In this document: positions 25,406-34,271 of the stretch, in pieces
Numbering within the stretch: the first letter of the stretch is position 1
How the letters are laid out: the number at the start of each line of letters is the position of its first letter
NCBI GenBank assembly: GCA_029213145.1
Contig: JARGNK010000008.1
Location: 44,991-95,131 of the forward strand
From: Rubripirellula sp.
GTDB lineage: Bacteria > Planctomycetota > Planctomycetia > Pirellulales > Pirellulaceae
DNA: 50,141 nucleotides
Direction of reading: 5' to 3'
Notes under the pieces: generated by a model
What the model saw: only the letters and a program-made list of their open reading frames with translations
The model's database searches: none
Told to the model about the DNA's origin: nothing
Translations under genes and position numbers: made by a program

Positions 25406-25767
25406 TAGATCTTCTCCCTGCACAGACATGGTCGGCTCATCTTCGTCTTGTTCTCGTTGTTGTGTTCAAGGAATTCTTGTTCCCATCGCAGCGTCGGTTT
25501 CCATCGATGCTGCGTTTCTTGCCGTGACCGCTGTGTTGTTGAGGCCCGCCAAGCCCTGAGATCGAATGGCATTTAACTTGGATTGTTCATTCAATCAGGC
25601 GACGTGGTAACAGCGTTCGAATCGATGGTTGTCTTGAGATCGATCATGAAGTGGATGTTGCGATTTGGTCGAGCAGTCTGGTGATCCGAGTATCGAGTGT
25701 TCGCGGCAGCTCGACCAATCGCGGCAGCTCGACCAATCTGAGCAGCTCGACCAATCGGAGCGGGGGC
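25406..25767. other. 362-bp intergenic region with an 18-bp array
   Basis: No gene supported. It holds the 18-bp array at 25703-25756 close to the end of the coiled-coil protein gene. No clear terminator was seen. Confidence 0.5.
25703..25756. repeat. 18-bp direct tandem repeat, 3 copies
   Basis: The unit gcggcagctcgaccaatc occurs at 25703, 25721 and 25739 (last copy with two changes at its start). It begins 12 bases past the stop codon of the minus-strand coiled-coil gene, so it lies in its 3' region. Confidence 0.9.
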
Positions 25768-26127
25768 TCAGTCGATACGTTCATTCTTCGGCCAAGTGCG
25801 AATCTTGGGAGGCGTTTTGGGATCCTCGTCCGGTTCGGATTGCGGTGTGATTTTTCCGTCGATGACGCCATCTGCTGCATCCATTCGTGTCATGACCTCC
25901 TCCAGACGTTCTGGCTTGACCGTCCCGTCTTCGCGAAGGAGGGTAAGCAAGGACCGGCATAGCAAGGCTAACTCACCAACCTGATCCTCAAGGGCATCGA
26001 TTCGATCCTGTTGGTCTCCGATCCTTCTGTATTGTCGGGCGGTTCTTTTTTTTGATTGTCGTCTTAGGGATTCAATATCAGCACGCTGACGGTAATCGTT
26101 GTCGAAAAGATTCGTCCAAAAATCCAT
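25768..26127 (-). CDS. Small coiled-coil hypothetical protein
   Basis: A 119-residue protein I do not recognise. Residues about 15-70 form a charged coiled coil (ADIESLRRQSKKRTARQ, then QQDRIDALEDQVGELALL), followed by a short helix (RLEEVMTRMDAADG) and a Pro/Asp/Lys-rich tail. There is no signal peptide or membrane segment, so it is probably cytoplasmic and may oligomerise. A GGGA about eight bases before the ATG supports translation. It has an 18-bp array just after its stop and no operon partner. Confidence 0.6.
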   Translation of the reverse strand: MDFWTNLFDNDYRQRADIESLRRQSKKRTARQYRRIGDQQDRIDALEDQVGELALLCRSLLTLLREDGTVKPERLEEVMTRMDAADGVIDGKITPQSEPDEDPKTPPKIRTWPKNERID

Positions 26128-26548
26128 GGTTTAATCCCGTTCTATTTCGGAGGATGTCAACGTGAGCTTTTGTGAGCCTGAAAACGATTCGGGGTCGCAA
26201 CCCGTTTTCGGCTTTCAATTCGACCGAACCCAATTCGACCGAGCCATTGGGTTGTGCGTGAATGCTGGGCGTGAATGATTGCTGCGTGTAATTCAATCAT
26301 ATCAGGCGATTTGGTCATCGCTCAGTCGGTCCGAGCATTTTGTTCGCCCCTCGTCAGCAGGTCTTGGGATGTTGGTGTGGTTTGTGAAACGGGCAAGGTA
26401 TGCGAGGAAGTCAGCCTTTTTTGCCGAGCCGCCTGCTTTCTCATGCAAGATCAATTGAAAGCGGAGGTGGCAGCTTGTTTAATGCAAGGCTGGTCGTTAC
26501 CACGAATGACGGCGAAGTTGCTGTCGTCCGAAATTACGGTAGGAAGAG
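26128..26548. other. 421-bp divergent intergenic region
   Basis: No gene supported. It holds an inverted repeat (GAAAAC...GTTTTC, about 26179-26210) and a 15-bp duplication (aattcgaccgaaccc, 26217-26246). Both lie between divergent genes, so they are more likely leader or promoter elements than terminators. Confidence 0.5.
26217..26246. repeat. 15-bp tandem duplication
   Basis: The unit aattcgaccgaaccc occurs at 26217 and with two changes at 26232, in the divergent intergenic region. Confidence 0.75.
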
Positions 26549-27601
26549 ATGGGAAAAATGAACAAGACAATTGGACAAAATGTTTCTGTGATCGGGGCAC
26601 TGGTTTTGGCCCTTGGCTTGCAATTTTTCGGGAACCAGCAAGCTGCCTGCCAAGATACAGCTACCATTGATCAAGAAAAGGCAGCCGAAGAGAAAATCGA
26701 CATTCCAAGTCTGATTCAAAAGCTTGATTCGAACCGTTTTGCGGATCGCAAAGAAGGCAGCCAAAAACTCTCTGCATTGGGAAAAGCAGCGATCGAGCCT
26801 CTCAAAGCTGCTGCCCACAGCGATAGCCAAGAAGTTGGGTCTCGTGCGATTCAAATTTTGAAACAGCACCTCGATTCAGAAGACGATGAAATCAAGGTGC
26901 TTGCGAAGCAGGCGTTGGAATCGCTTGCTGAGGGGGATGATGCTGCGGCGGCTCGTGCAGCGGATGCACTGAAGCCAAAAGCAGAATCGCCGAAGCCACA
27001 AAAAATGTTTCCCGGTAACCTCCGACTCGGCGGTGGTAATATTCAGATCCAAGTCCAAGCGATCGGTGGGAATGGTCGAAATATGCGCATCAAGAATGTG
27101 AATGGGGTGAAGGAAATTGAGGCCAAAGAGAATGGCACGAAAGTCAAAATTACCGATGATCCTGTCAACGGAATTAAAATGGAGGTGACGAAGAATACGA
27201 ACGGGAAAATTGAGACGAAGAAGTACGAAGCAAAGAATGCAGAAGAGTTAAAGAAGAATGAACCGGAAGCGCACAAGCTGTATGAAAAGTACAGCAAGGA
27301 TCAAGGGATCAAGATCCAAATGCAAGGTTTGCAGGCCGGCGGAAATATTTTGCCATTGCAAATGCAGCCGCGTCAGATTCCAAAGGGGGCGGCTCAACCT
27401 CCAAGAGCTTTTGATCCAATGCGAGTTGCGGGAGAGCTTCGCTCAGCACGTGAAGATCTGCAGAAATTGATCGAGCGATCCAAGCAGATTGATGATGATG
27501 AAGGTGCGAAGGAGCAACTCGACGAGGTTGTCGAGCAACTTGAGGCATCGCAAGAGAAACTTAAGCAAGCAATGGAGAGCTTGGGGCCGTTTGGCCGCTA
27601 A
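26549..27601 (+). CDS. Secreted HEAT-repeat protein
   Basis: A 350-residue exported protein of unknown function. A signal peptide occupies about residues 1-33 (VIGALVLALGLQFFG). Residues about 50-130 form HEAT-like helical repeats (FADRKEGSQKLSALGKAA, EIKVLAKQALESLAEG), a fold used for protein binding. The middle (about 165-250) is Asn/Lys/Gly-rich beta sequence with no known domain, and the last 60 residues form a charged coiled coil (EQLDEVVEQLEASQEKL). Starts at 26549 and 26558 are both possible; AGGA lies four bases before the first. It converges with the Sua5 gene. Proteins with this layout are common in planctomycetes but uncharacterised. Confidence 0.65.
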   Translation: MGKMNKTIGQNVSVIGALVLALGLQFFGNQQAACQDTATIDQEKAAEEKIDIPSLIQKLDSNRFADRKEGSQKLSALGKAAIEPLKAAAHSDSQEVGSRAIQILKQHLDSEDDEIKVLAKQALESLAEGDDAAAARAADALKPKAESPKPQKMFPGNLRLGGGNIQIQVQAIGGNGRNMRIKNVNGVKEIEAKENGTKVKITDDPVNGIKMEVTKNTNGKIETKKYEAKNAEELKKNEPEAHKLYEKYSKDQGIKIQMQGLQAGGNILPLQMQPRQIPKGAAQPPRAFDPMRVAGELRSAREDLQKLIERSKQIDDDEGAKEQLDEVVEQLEASQEKLKQAMESLGPFGR

Positions 27602-27737
27602 GCTGAATGCTTGGTCGACAACTTGCTCGAGCCTGTGTTTGCTTGATTTCGGTCGCCGCGTTTATCTCCGATCAAGCGTGGAGTTTAATGGCGAAAGTGA
27701 GCCTTGTTCGTGGCATTCGGCAACGGAGTGGTGGAGT

Positions 27738-28772
27738 TTAGCCCCCTGCCGCGCGGCGTTGGCGATCGAGTAACGCGCGTCCGATTCCATGTGCGGGTGC
27801 TGTCTGAACGAAAATTCTTGAGATCGAATTTCGATCGGCTTGACGAAGAAACTCATAGAATCCCGCTGCGTAGTCTTCGACAGTTTCGAATGTGTTTGAA
27901 AGCGGCAATTGTTCGATGCCTGCAAATCGATCTAACCCGCAGTAGGCTGACCCAGCATTGGGTGTGATCAATTCTGATGTTGGTTTTTCCAGCAAGTGAA
28001 TTTCAGCATCCGGTTGGTAATGTGGGTGCAAGATTCCGGGTGAGCTGACCGCGTCTGTCGCCGACGGTTCATCGTGAGCAACGCAGGACGCCATTTCCTT
28101 TGCTTCTGGCACAATCTGCTGCACTTGTTCGAGCGTGATCGCGCCAGGGCGGAGGATGACCGGGAAGGGGCCGCAGCAATGGACGACGGTTGATTCAATC
28201 CCGATGCTAGTGGAATCTTCGCAGTAGACCGCATCGACTCGTCCATTCAAATCCTCGAACGCGGATTGCCAAGTTGTGCTGCTTGGTTTTCCCGATCGGT
28301 TCGCGGAGGGGGCCGCCACGGGAACTTTTGCCAAGCGAAAAATTTCTCTCGCGATTGGATGGCTTGGGATCCGTAGCCCAACGGTATTCAATCCCGCGCT
28401 AACCAAATGACTGATCTTTGCCAGTTTGGGCAGCACAACCGTGATAGGCCCCGGCGCGAACGCGGTCAGTAAGGCATCGGCGTGTCGCGTCATTTCAGAT
28501 GCGGCGAGTGTCCAGTCTTGCTGATCATTGATGTGCACGATCAAAGGGTTGTTACTTGGCCGACCTTTCGCCGTGAACAGTTTTTTCACGGCATCGGTAT
28601 TGGTTGCATCGACTCCGAGTCCAAAGACAGTCTCGGTGGGAAACGCCACCAGGCCCCCATCGCGAATGATCCGGGCGGCATCCTGTGGAGTATGGATTCG
28701 CTCAGTCAACAAACTAGATACTTCTTGTTTTTTGGAAGGAATCTCTGGCTGACTTTCCAGTGCGGCGATCAT
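27738..28772 (-). CDS. sua5: Threonylcarbamoyl-AMP synthase, Sua5 type
   Basis: A 344-residue cytoplasmic enzyme that makes threonylcarbamoyl-AMP from threonine, bicarbonate and ATP, the first step of the t6A modification at position 37 of ANN-decoding tRNAs. The YrdC/TsaC domain (about 30-215) shows FPTETVFGLGVDA, KGRPSNNPLIVHI, GLRIPSHPIA and VAAPSANRSGKPS, the ATP and threonine-binding elements. The extra C-terminal part, after a SSPGILHPHYQPDA linker, is the Sua5 domain, which marks this as the long Sua5 rather than short TsaC form. The first ATG is used; no good ribosome site is visible and a later start near residue 20 cannot be excluded. It is a core gene and stands alone here. Confidence 0.9.
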   Translation of the reverse strand: MIAALESQPEIPSKKQEVSSLLTERIHTPQDAARIIRDGGLVAFPTETVFGLGVDATNTDAVKKLFTAKGRPSNNPLIVHINDQQDWTLAASEMTRHADALLTAFAPGPITVVLPKLAKISHLVSAGLNTVGLRIPSHPIAREIFRLAKVPVAAPSANRSGKPSSTTWQSAFEDLNGRVDAVYCEDSTSIGIESTVVHCCGPFPVILRPGAITLEQVQQIVPEAKEMASCVAHDEPSATDAVSSPGILHPHYQPDAEIHLLEKPTSELITPNAGSAYCGLDRFAGIEQLPLSNTFETVEDYAAGFYEFLRQADRNSISRIFVQTAPAHGIGRALLDRQRRAAGG

Positions 28773-28960
28773 CAGCGGGCAACGTGCTTGCTGTCGTCAG
28801 GCGTTGAGGCGGATTGGTGTACGCTTCATTTGAAGCCAGAGATTGGAATGTTCCATACTTCGTGGGGAAAGTGGGGCTTCGACAGGGAAACGTGATGGTT
28901 CTGGTGGCTGTTTGATTTGTTAGGGACTCTGCTCTAAAGGGAACTGCATTCCTTCGAGCA

Positions 28961-29920
28961 CTATCCGCGATCACCTTCACGCGGACCTCGGGTTTGCCCT
29001 TCACCTTCACGCGGACCCCGGGTTGTCCCTTCACCGTCACGCGGACCTCGGGTTTGTCCTTCACCGTCACGCGGGACACGGCGAGCGGTTCCTTCCTGTC
29101 CTTCCGTCCGGCGCCCCTGTTCTACTTCGCGGTGACGCCCGATGCTGTACCAATAAATAAATTCGGCGGGAACAAATTTACCATCATGGTTTGGGTCAGC
29201 ATCATTGAAGCGTTTCGTCTGCATTTCTCGGCGGGAAGGACTGATGTTGCCGTTGAACATGAGCAGCCATTCGTCAAGGGTAACCACTTCGTCACCGTTC
29301 TTGTCATATGCTTTGAAAACTTTGCCATCCTTGGTGGAACGCCAGCGTGGCGAGAGGACAAACCTGTCTCGCTGCCCGCGTGTTTCGTTGCTGTCGCGGC
29401 GAGCCTCTGGGTATCGATCTCGGGTCTCGCGATTCGATTGGGTTTGCCGGCGTAGCGTGGTGATTTCGTTTTGCAGTTGAGTGATCATTTGCAGCAGGGC
29501 GGCTTCACGCTGGGTTTGCGGTTTGAAGTTGCGCAGTGATTCATTCAATCCGCGTTGGCTGCGTGGGTCACGCTCGTATGCCGTGCCACGCTCGCGGCCT
29601 CCCTGGAAAGCTTCCGGGGAACGCCTTGGGCCGGCATCTCTTTCGGCAGATCTTCGCGGTCCCGCCTCGGCTTCGGCAGACCGTCTTGGGCCGGCATCTC
29701 TTTCGGCTGAACGACTCGGGCCGGTTGCTGCTTCGGCAGAGGATCGTTGTCCAGCTTCGCTCGGGCGGTCGCCTTCACGTTGTTGCCCGATCGCCATGTT
29801 CGCGCTCGAAGCCAATCCGAATCCGATCAGGAGTACCCAGGCAGTCAGTCTTCCGAGCCGCTTGGGCTGGGGAATGCGTTGGTCGGAAAGCCAGAAGGAG
29901 CGATTGAGCTGGGTGGACAT
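28961..29920 (-). CDS. Secreted EF-hand protein with repeated arms
   Basis: A 319-residue exported protein. A signal peptide lies at about 20-47 (LTAWVLLIGFGLASSANMAIG). Residues 71-100 are three copies of a ten-residue repeat (SAERDAGPRR), rich in Arg and acid. A short helical stretch (about 137-165) could be a coiled coil. Two canonical calcium loops follow: DKNGDEVVTLDE (206-217) and DPNHDGKFVPAE (242-253). The C-terminus, about 286-315, repeats a second ten-residue unit (GEGQTRGPRD). The function is unknown; calcium binding is predicted and the basic repeats may bind polymers. The ATG at 29920 is preferred over the upstream frame because it places the signal peptide normally. Confidence 0.7.
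   Translation of the reverse strand: MSTQLNRSFWLSDQRIPQPKRLGRLTAWVLLIGFGLASSANMAIGQQREGDRPSEAGQRSSAEAATGPSRSAERDAGPRRSAEAEAGPRRSAERDAGPRRSPEAFQGGRERGTAYERDPRSQRGLNESLRNFKPQTQREAALLQMITQLQNEITTLRRQTQSNRETRDRYPEARRDSNETRGQRDRFVLSPRWRSTKDGKVFKAYDKNGDEVVTLDEWLLMFNGNISPSRREMQTKRFNDADPNHDGKFVPAEFIYWYSIGRHREVEQGRRTEGQEGTARRVPRDGEGQTRGPRDGEGTTRGPREGEGQTRGPREGDRG
28971..29080. repeat. 30-bp tandem repeat coding for the C-terminal arm
   Basis: A 30-bp unit begins at 28971, 29001 and 29031, with a diverged partial copy at 29061. On the minus strand it encodes the ten-residue GEGQTRGPRD-type repeats at the protein's C-terminus. Confidence 0.85.
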
Positions 29921-30557
29921 TCTTATTGCGTCTGCTGAGGGATTTCGGGTGGGCCAGCCCTGCAAGTGTCGCGGGCATCTCGCGTTGCCCGCATCCCATC
30001 CTTTTTAACGGCGCCGGATTCAGATTGAAAGTAGTGCGGAGGAACTGGCTAATAACCCGGTGTGTGGCGTCCCGGTGCCTTGATTCTGAGGCAGGTAATC
30101 GAATTCACCCTTAACTGTGAAGTGCTGGTCGTGGTCGTCAATCCGATTGGCTCGCTATCGGTGAGGATCCAGTTGGTGAGGATCCAGATTGGCTGGGCTG
30201 CGACCTGTCCAGCGCACGTTCCGCTCGAGGCTCGGTCACCGGCCATGTTTTGCGACTAGATCCTCCGCGAGCGACCTCCGGTGATCATGCGTTCCCGCAG
30301 CTGTCGCCTTGCGATTGCTCTGGAGTACCGAGGGATCTGGGGAGCCGAGGGATAGGCCGCATCACGACGCTGGAAGCCGTTGATCGCTTATCTTTTGCTC
30401 TTTTTTTCCTCTCGTCGCTGGACACTTCGGTGGAGGTTATACTGCTGACCCGAGGGTCTCGTGGCGTGAATCCTTAACCGTCCTGTCGAACGGGAACGCC
30501 GACTCTCGGGAAACGCTTTTGTTCACCTTGGTATCCCGACGCTAGAAGCGACCATCC
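29921..30557. other. 637-bp divergent intergenic region
   Basis: No gene supported. It contains a 15-bp duplication (30160-30189), a pyrimidine-rich run near 30388-30412, and a TATACT at 30438-30443 that could be a -10 element for the multihaem gene, although no good -35 lies 17 bases before it. Confidence 0.45.
30160..30189. repeat. 15-bp tandem duplication
   Basis: The unit ggtgaggatccagtt occurs at 30160 and, with one change, at 30175 in the intergenic region. Confidence 0.85.
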
Positions 30558-33500
30558 ATGCAGACGACGCAACGTGCTCTCGCCATTCTCTCCATGCTGC
30601 TAGGCCTCTCAACAACCGCGGCACTGGCTCAAGTCTATGATCGCTTGGAGACGGCGAACGACGATCCTGATTTTATATTACAAGGCGAGTATGCCGACTC
30701 GACCCGTGGCTTGCACATCATTGCCCGCGGTGAGGGCGGATTCGAGGCGGTGATCTATCCTGGCGGGTTACCTGGGGCTGGATGGACCGGGAAAGATAAA
30801 CAACGGCTCGAGCTGGAATCTGAGCAAGTTGAATCGATGGTCAAGCAATTTGATCGCGTTGAGCGGAAAAGTCCGACGTTGGGGGCCAAGCCACCGGTCG
30901 GTGCTGTTGTCCTGTTCGACGGTACACCAGGTTCGATCGAAAAGCATTGGCGTCCGGGCGCCAAAATGACCGATGACGGGTTGCTCCAGGAAGGATGTAC
31001 CAGCGTCGACACGTTTGGCGATTACACACTGCATCTGGAATTTCGCTTGCCGTTCATGCCCAAGGCAACGGGCCAGGGGCGTGCCAATAGTGGCGTTTAC
31101 CATCAAGGGCGTTACGAGACTCAGGTCCTTGATTCGTTTGGGCTTGAGGGAAAGAACAACGAAACAGGGGGGCTTTACCAAGTTCGTGACCCCGACCTGA
31201 ACATGTGCCTGCCACCATTGGTTTGGCAAACCTACGACGTCGATTTAACCTCCGCGCGTTTTGATGAAGCGGGTAAAAAAATTGCGAACGCACGGATCAC
31301 CGTGAAGCTCAATGGAGTGGTGGTGCAGCGCGATGTTGAATTGCCGGGGCCAACCCCTGGTGGTCAATTGGCCGAAAGTGCTGCGAATGGTCCCATCCAT
31401 CTTCAACAGCATGGCAACCCGGTTAGATATCGAAACATTTGGGTGAGGCCCCGAAACATCGATGCTGAGGCTCGCCGACCGATTGTTCCTGGTTTTGAGA
31501 GATTTCACGGGTTGGGAGAGGATTCACTTGCCGGTGGTCGTTTGCTGTTCGGTGAATTGAATTGTGTTTCTTGCCATGAGACACCAAACGACTTGGCGTC
31601 ATCAACAGCACCCAAGCAAGCCCCGATACTGGATCAAGTGGGTCAACGGGTTCATCCAGAGTGGATGGTGAAGTATCTGACTGATCCGCATGCGGTAAAG
31701 CCAGGAACCACGATGCCAGATGTGATGTCGGGGATGAGTCCGCAAGAGCGTCGTGAGGCGGCATTGGCATTGACCAACTTTTTGGTTGGAACAGCCACGA
31801 TTAAAAGCGGTACCAAGAGTGGTAACGCGGGTGTCGGTGAGCGTCTGTTTCATGAAGCTGGCTGTGTTGCCTGTCACTTATCACGCGACGGTCGCAAAGT
31901 TTCTGCCGCAACGTCTGTTCCCTTGATTGACTTGGGTGAGAAATACAGTCGTGCGAGCTTAGAAGAGTTTTTGAAAAACCCACTGGCCGTTCGTGCATCG
32001 GGGCGAATGCCACAATTAGACCTTGGGGGCGATAATTGGCGTCATGTTGCTCAATATTTGACGGGGGATGCTTCGGTCACTTTTGGGACTGCCCGCGATT
32101 TACCGAAGGAGCCGAATCTAAAGTTTGCCGCCTATTTTATCGGGGTTGATAAGTTCCCCAATATGGACGAGCTCGAGCCAGATTTGACCGGTGTGTCTCG
32201 TGGCTTGGACATCGGTGTTGGAAAACGCAACGAAAATGTGTTGATCAGTTATTCAGGCTTTTTGCCGATCAAGACGGCGGGGAAGTACAGCTTCCAGTTG
32301 GCATCGGATGATGGCAGCCGACTTTTTATTGATGACAAGTTGGTGATCGACAATGACGGGGTGCATCCAAGGACGTCCAAAGAAGCAACGATCTCGCTCG
32401 GCGCGGGAGCGCATTCGATTCGGGTCGATTGGTTTGAGAAGGGTGGCGAAGAAGAATTGTCGCTTGTCTGGGCGGGGCCAGGGATCAAGTCGGGGCATAT
32501 CGATAAATCGCTCGTGATGAGTCGCGATGGGGTCGATGTACCTGTGCAAGTTGAAGCACCACCGGTCGATCCGGAGGAATTCGTGTACGACGAATCGAAG
32601 GTCGAAACGGGACGCCGATTGTTCACTTCCCTGGGCTGCGTTGGTTGCCACACGAAAACCGACCAAGGGAAGCGGATGGTAGCAGCGAGCAAGCCGCCTA
32701 AGTTGGCCGATTGTGATTCGACGAAGGGTTGTCTCGCAGAATCCGCCCAGGATTCAGTGCCAAATTACGATCTGACTGAAATCCAGCGTCTGGCGTTGGC
32801 TACGGTGGTCAACCGCGCGACCGACCGATTTGCACCAACACCGGACGTGCAAGCAAACCACACGATGAAATCGTTGAATTGCTATGCCTGTCATCGCCGC
32901 GATGGAGTGGGGGGAGTTGAATTGGATCGCAATGCTTTCTTTGTCAGCTCGATTCCCGAGATGGGAGACGAGGGCCGTCTGCCACCGCCATTAGATGGTG
33001 TTGGTGACAAGCTGCGTGCCGATTGGACGCGGCAAGTGATTGGTCGCGGCAACAAGAGCCGTCCTTACATGCTGGCACATATGCCACAGTTTGGGGATGC
33101 AAACGGGGGACAGCTTGCAGAGGTGTTCGAACAGCTCGACAAACGAACTGAGGCGAATCCCGAATCAACCGATGAATCTGAATTGCGGCAAGTTGCTGCT
33201 GGCAGGTTGCTTGTTGGTGCCAAGGGGCTCGGTTGTGTGAGTTGCCACACCTACGGAAAATTTAAATCAACCGGTATTCAAGCGTTAGCTTTGGACACGA
33301 TGTCCAAGCGGCTTCGTGAAGATTGGTTTCACCGTTACATGCTTGACCCGCAAGCCTATCGTCCTGGAACGCGGATGCCGACCGGATTCCCCGATGGTAA
33401 GAGTACCGTGCCGCACATTTATGGCGGCAACCCGGCAGAGCAAACCAGCGCGATGTGGGCGTTTCTCGAAAAGGGTACCTCGGGCGGAGTTCCGGATGGC

Positions 33501-34172
33501 ATCGTTGGAGGAATGATCGAATTAAAGCCCGACTCCGATCCGGTGATCTATCGCAACTTTATCGAAGGGGTCTCACCGCGTGGGATCGCAGTCGGCTATC
33601 CCGAAAAAGCGAACCTGTGCTGGGACGCGCAAGAAATGTCCTTAACGTTGATTTGGCAAAACCGTTTCATCGATGCCAGTAAACATTGGGTCGGTCGAGG
33701 CCAGGGTAGGCAAACACCATTGGGTGGCAGTGTGCTAACGTTCGAAAAAACCTCACCTGTAGCCCTGCTCGTAGACGAGGCAGCTGCTTGGCCGCAGCAG
33801 TCAGCGGCAGAACGGGGGATTAAATTCCTCGGCTACCGACTCGACGAAAAAGGACGACCGACGTTCCGCTATCGCGCTCCTTTTGCGAAGGTTGAAGATA
33901 AACCGATTCCTGTGCCAAGTGAGTTTGACGGAACGTTCAAACGCGAATTGACCATTACACCGGTCGAGTCAGAATCAGCATCAGGAACCATTTACTTCCG
34001 AGCTGCGTCCGGTTCGATTGTGCAGCAACCTGATGGTGATTACCTCGTGGATGGTCGAGTCCGTATCGGAATCGAAACCTCTGGCGCAGCACCTTTGCTA
34101 CGCAATGACGCTGCGGAATTGCTTGTTCCGATTGACGGCCCAACGAAGATTACCCAACGAATCGTCTGGTAA
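30558..34172 (+). CDS. Five-haem fusion: DUF1080 + cytochromes c + PA14
   Basis: A 1204-residue exported protein with signal ALAILSMLLGLSTTAALA. An N-terminal domain (about 110-305) matches DUF1080 (3-keto-disaccharide hydrolase-like, jelly-roll; VLFDGTPGS, GDYTLHLEFRLP, RYRNIWVRP). Five c-type haem sites follow: CVSCH at 336-340, CVACH at 436-440, CVGCH at 694-698, CYACH at 775-779 and CVSCH at 893-897. A PA14-like carbohydrate-binding domain (about 555-650, GKYSFQLASDDGSRLFIDD) separates haems two and three. The last 200 residues are beta-rich without a recognised domain. This suggests a secreted electron-transfer protein that binds a glycan. The beta-propeller gene begins about 100 bp after the stop, on the same strand. 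Substrate and electron acceptor are unknown. Confidence 0.85.
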   Translation: MQTTQRALAILSMLLGLSTTAALAQVYDRLETANDDPDFILQGEYADSTRGLHIIARGEGGFEAVIYPGGLPGAGWTGKDKQRLELESEQVESMVKQFDRVERKSPTLGAKPPVGAVVLFDGTPGSIEKHWRPGAKMTDDGLLQEGCTSVDTFGDYTLHLEFRLPFMPKATGQGRANSGVYHQGRYETQVLDSFGLEGKNNETGGLYQVRDPDLNMCLPPLVWQTYDVDLTSARFDEAGKKIANARITVKLNGVVVQRDVELPGPTPGGQLAESAANGPIHLQQHGNPVRYRNIWVRPRNIDAEARRPIVPGFERFHGLGEDSLAGGRLLFGELNCVSCHETPNDLASSTAPKQAPILDQVGQRVHPEWMVKYLTDPHAVKPGTTMPDVMSGMSPQERREAALALTNFLVGTATIKSGTKSGNAGVGERLFHEAGCVACHLSRDGRKVSAATSVPLIDLGEKYSRASLEEFLKNPLAVRASGRMPQLDLGGDNWRHVAQYLTGDASVTFGTARDLPKEPNLKFAAYFIGVDKFPNMDELEPDLTGVSRGLDIGVGKRNENVLISYSGFLPIKTAGKYSFQLASDDGSRLFIDDKLVIDNDGVHPRTSKEATISLGAGAHSIRVDWFEKGGEEELSLVWAGPGIKSGHIDKSLVMSRDGVDVPVQVEAPPVDPEEFVYDESKVETGRRLFTSLGCVGCHTKTDQGKRMVAASKPPKLADCDSTKGCLAESAQDSVPNYDLTEIQRLALATVVNRATDRFAPTPDVQANHTMKSLNCYACHRRDGVGGVELDRNAFFVSSIPEMGDEGRLPPPLDGVGDKLRADWTRQVIGRGNKSRPYMLAHMPQFGDANGGQLAEVFEQLDKRTEANPESTDESELRQVAAGRLLVGAKGLGCVSCHTYGKFKSTGIQALALDTMSKRLREDWFHRYMLDPQAYRPGTRMPTGFPDGKSTVPHIYGGNPAEQTSAMWAFLEKGTSGGVPDGIVGGMIELKPDSDPVIYRNFIEGVSPRGIAVGYPEKANLCWDAQEMSLTLIWQNRFIDASKHWVGRGQGRQTPLGGSVLTFEKTSPVALLVDEAAAWPQQSAAERGIKFLGYRLDEKGRPTFRYRAPFAKVEDKPIPVPSEFDGTFKRELTITPVESESASGTIYFRAASGSIVQQPDGDYLVDGRVRIGIETSGAAPLLRNDAAELLVPIDGPTKITQRIVW

Positions 34173-34176
34173 TGGT

Positions 34177-34196
34177 GGCGGCTGTTTGAAGCCGCC
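34177..34196 (+). terminator. Hairpin just after the multihaem gene
   Basis: GGCGGCT (34177-34183) and AGCCGCC (34190-34196) form a perfect 7-bp GC-rich stem with a 6-base loop, four bases past the stop. No T run follows, so it may stabilise the message end or attenuate read-through into the next gene rather than act as a full terminator. Confidence 0.4.
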
Positions 34197-34271
34197 TGGA
34201 AATCATTTGTCCTGTCCAGTTGTGGACGGGATTGGCTCGCTACGTATCTATCCCCAAGACAGTTGAGAATC

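Noticed and set aside
30388..30443. Promoter for the multihaem gene at TATACT
   Set aside because: The -10-like hexamer has no acceptable -35 at normal spacing, so it was noted only in the intergenic entry.
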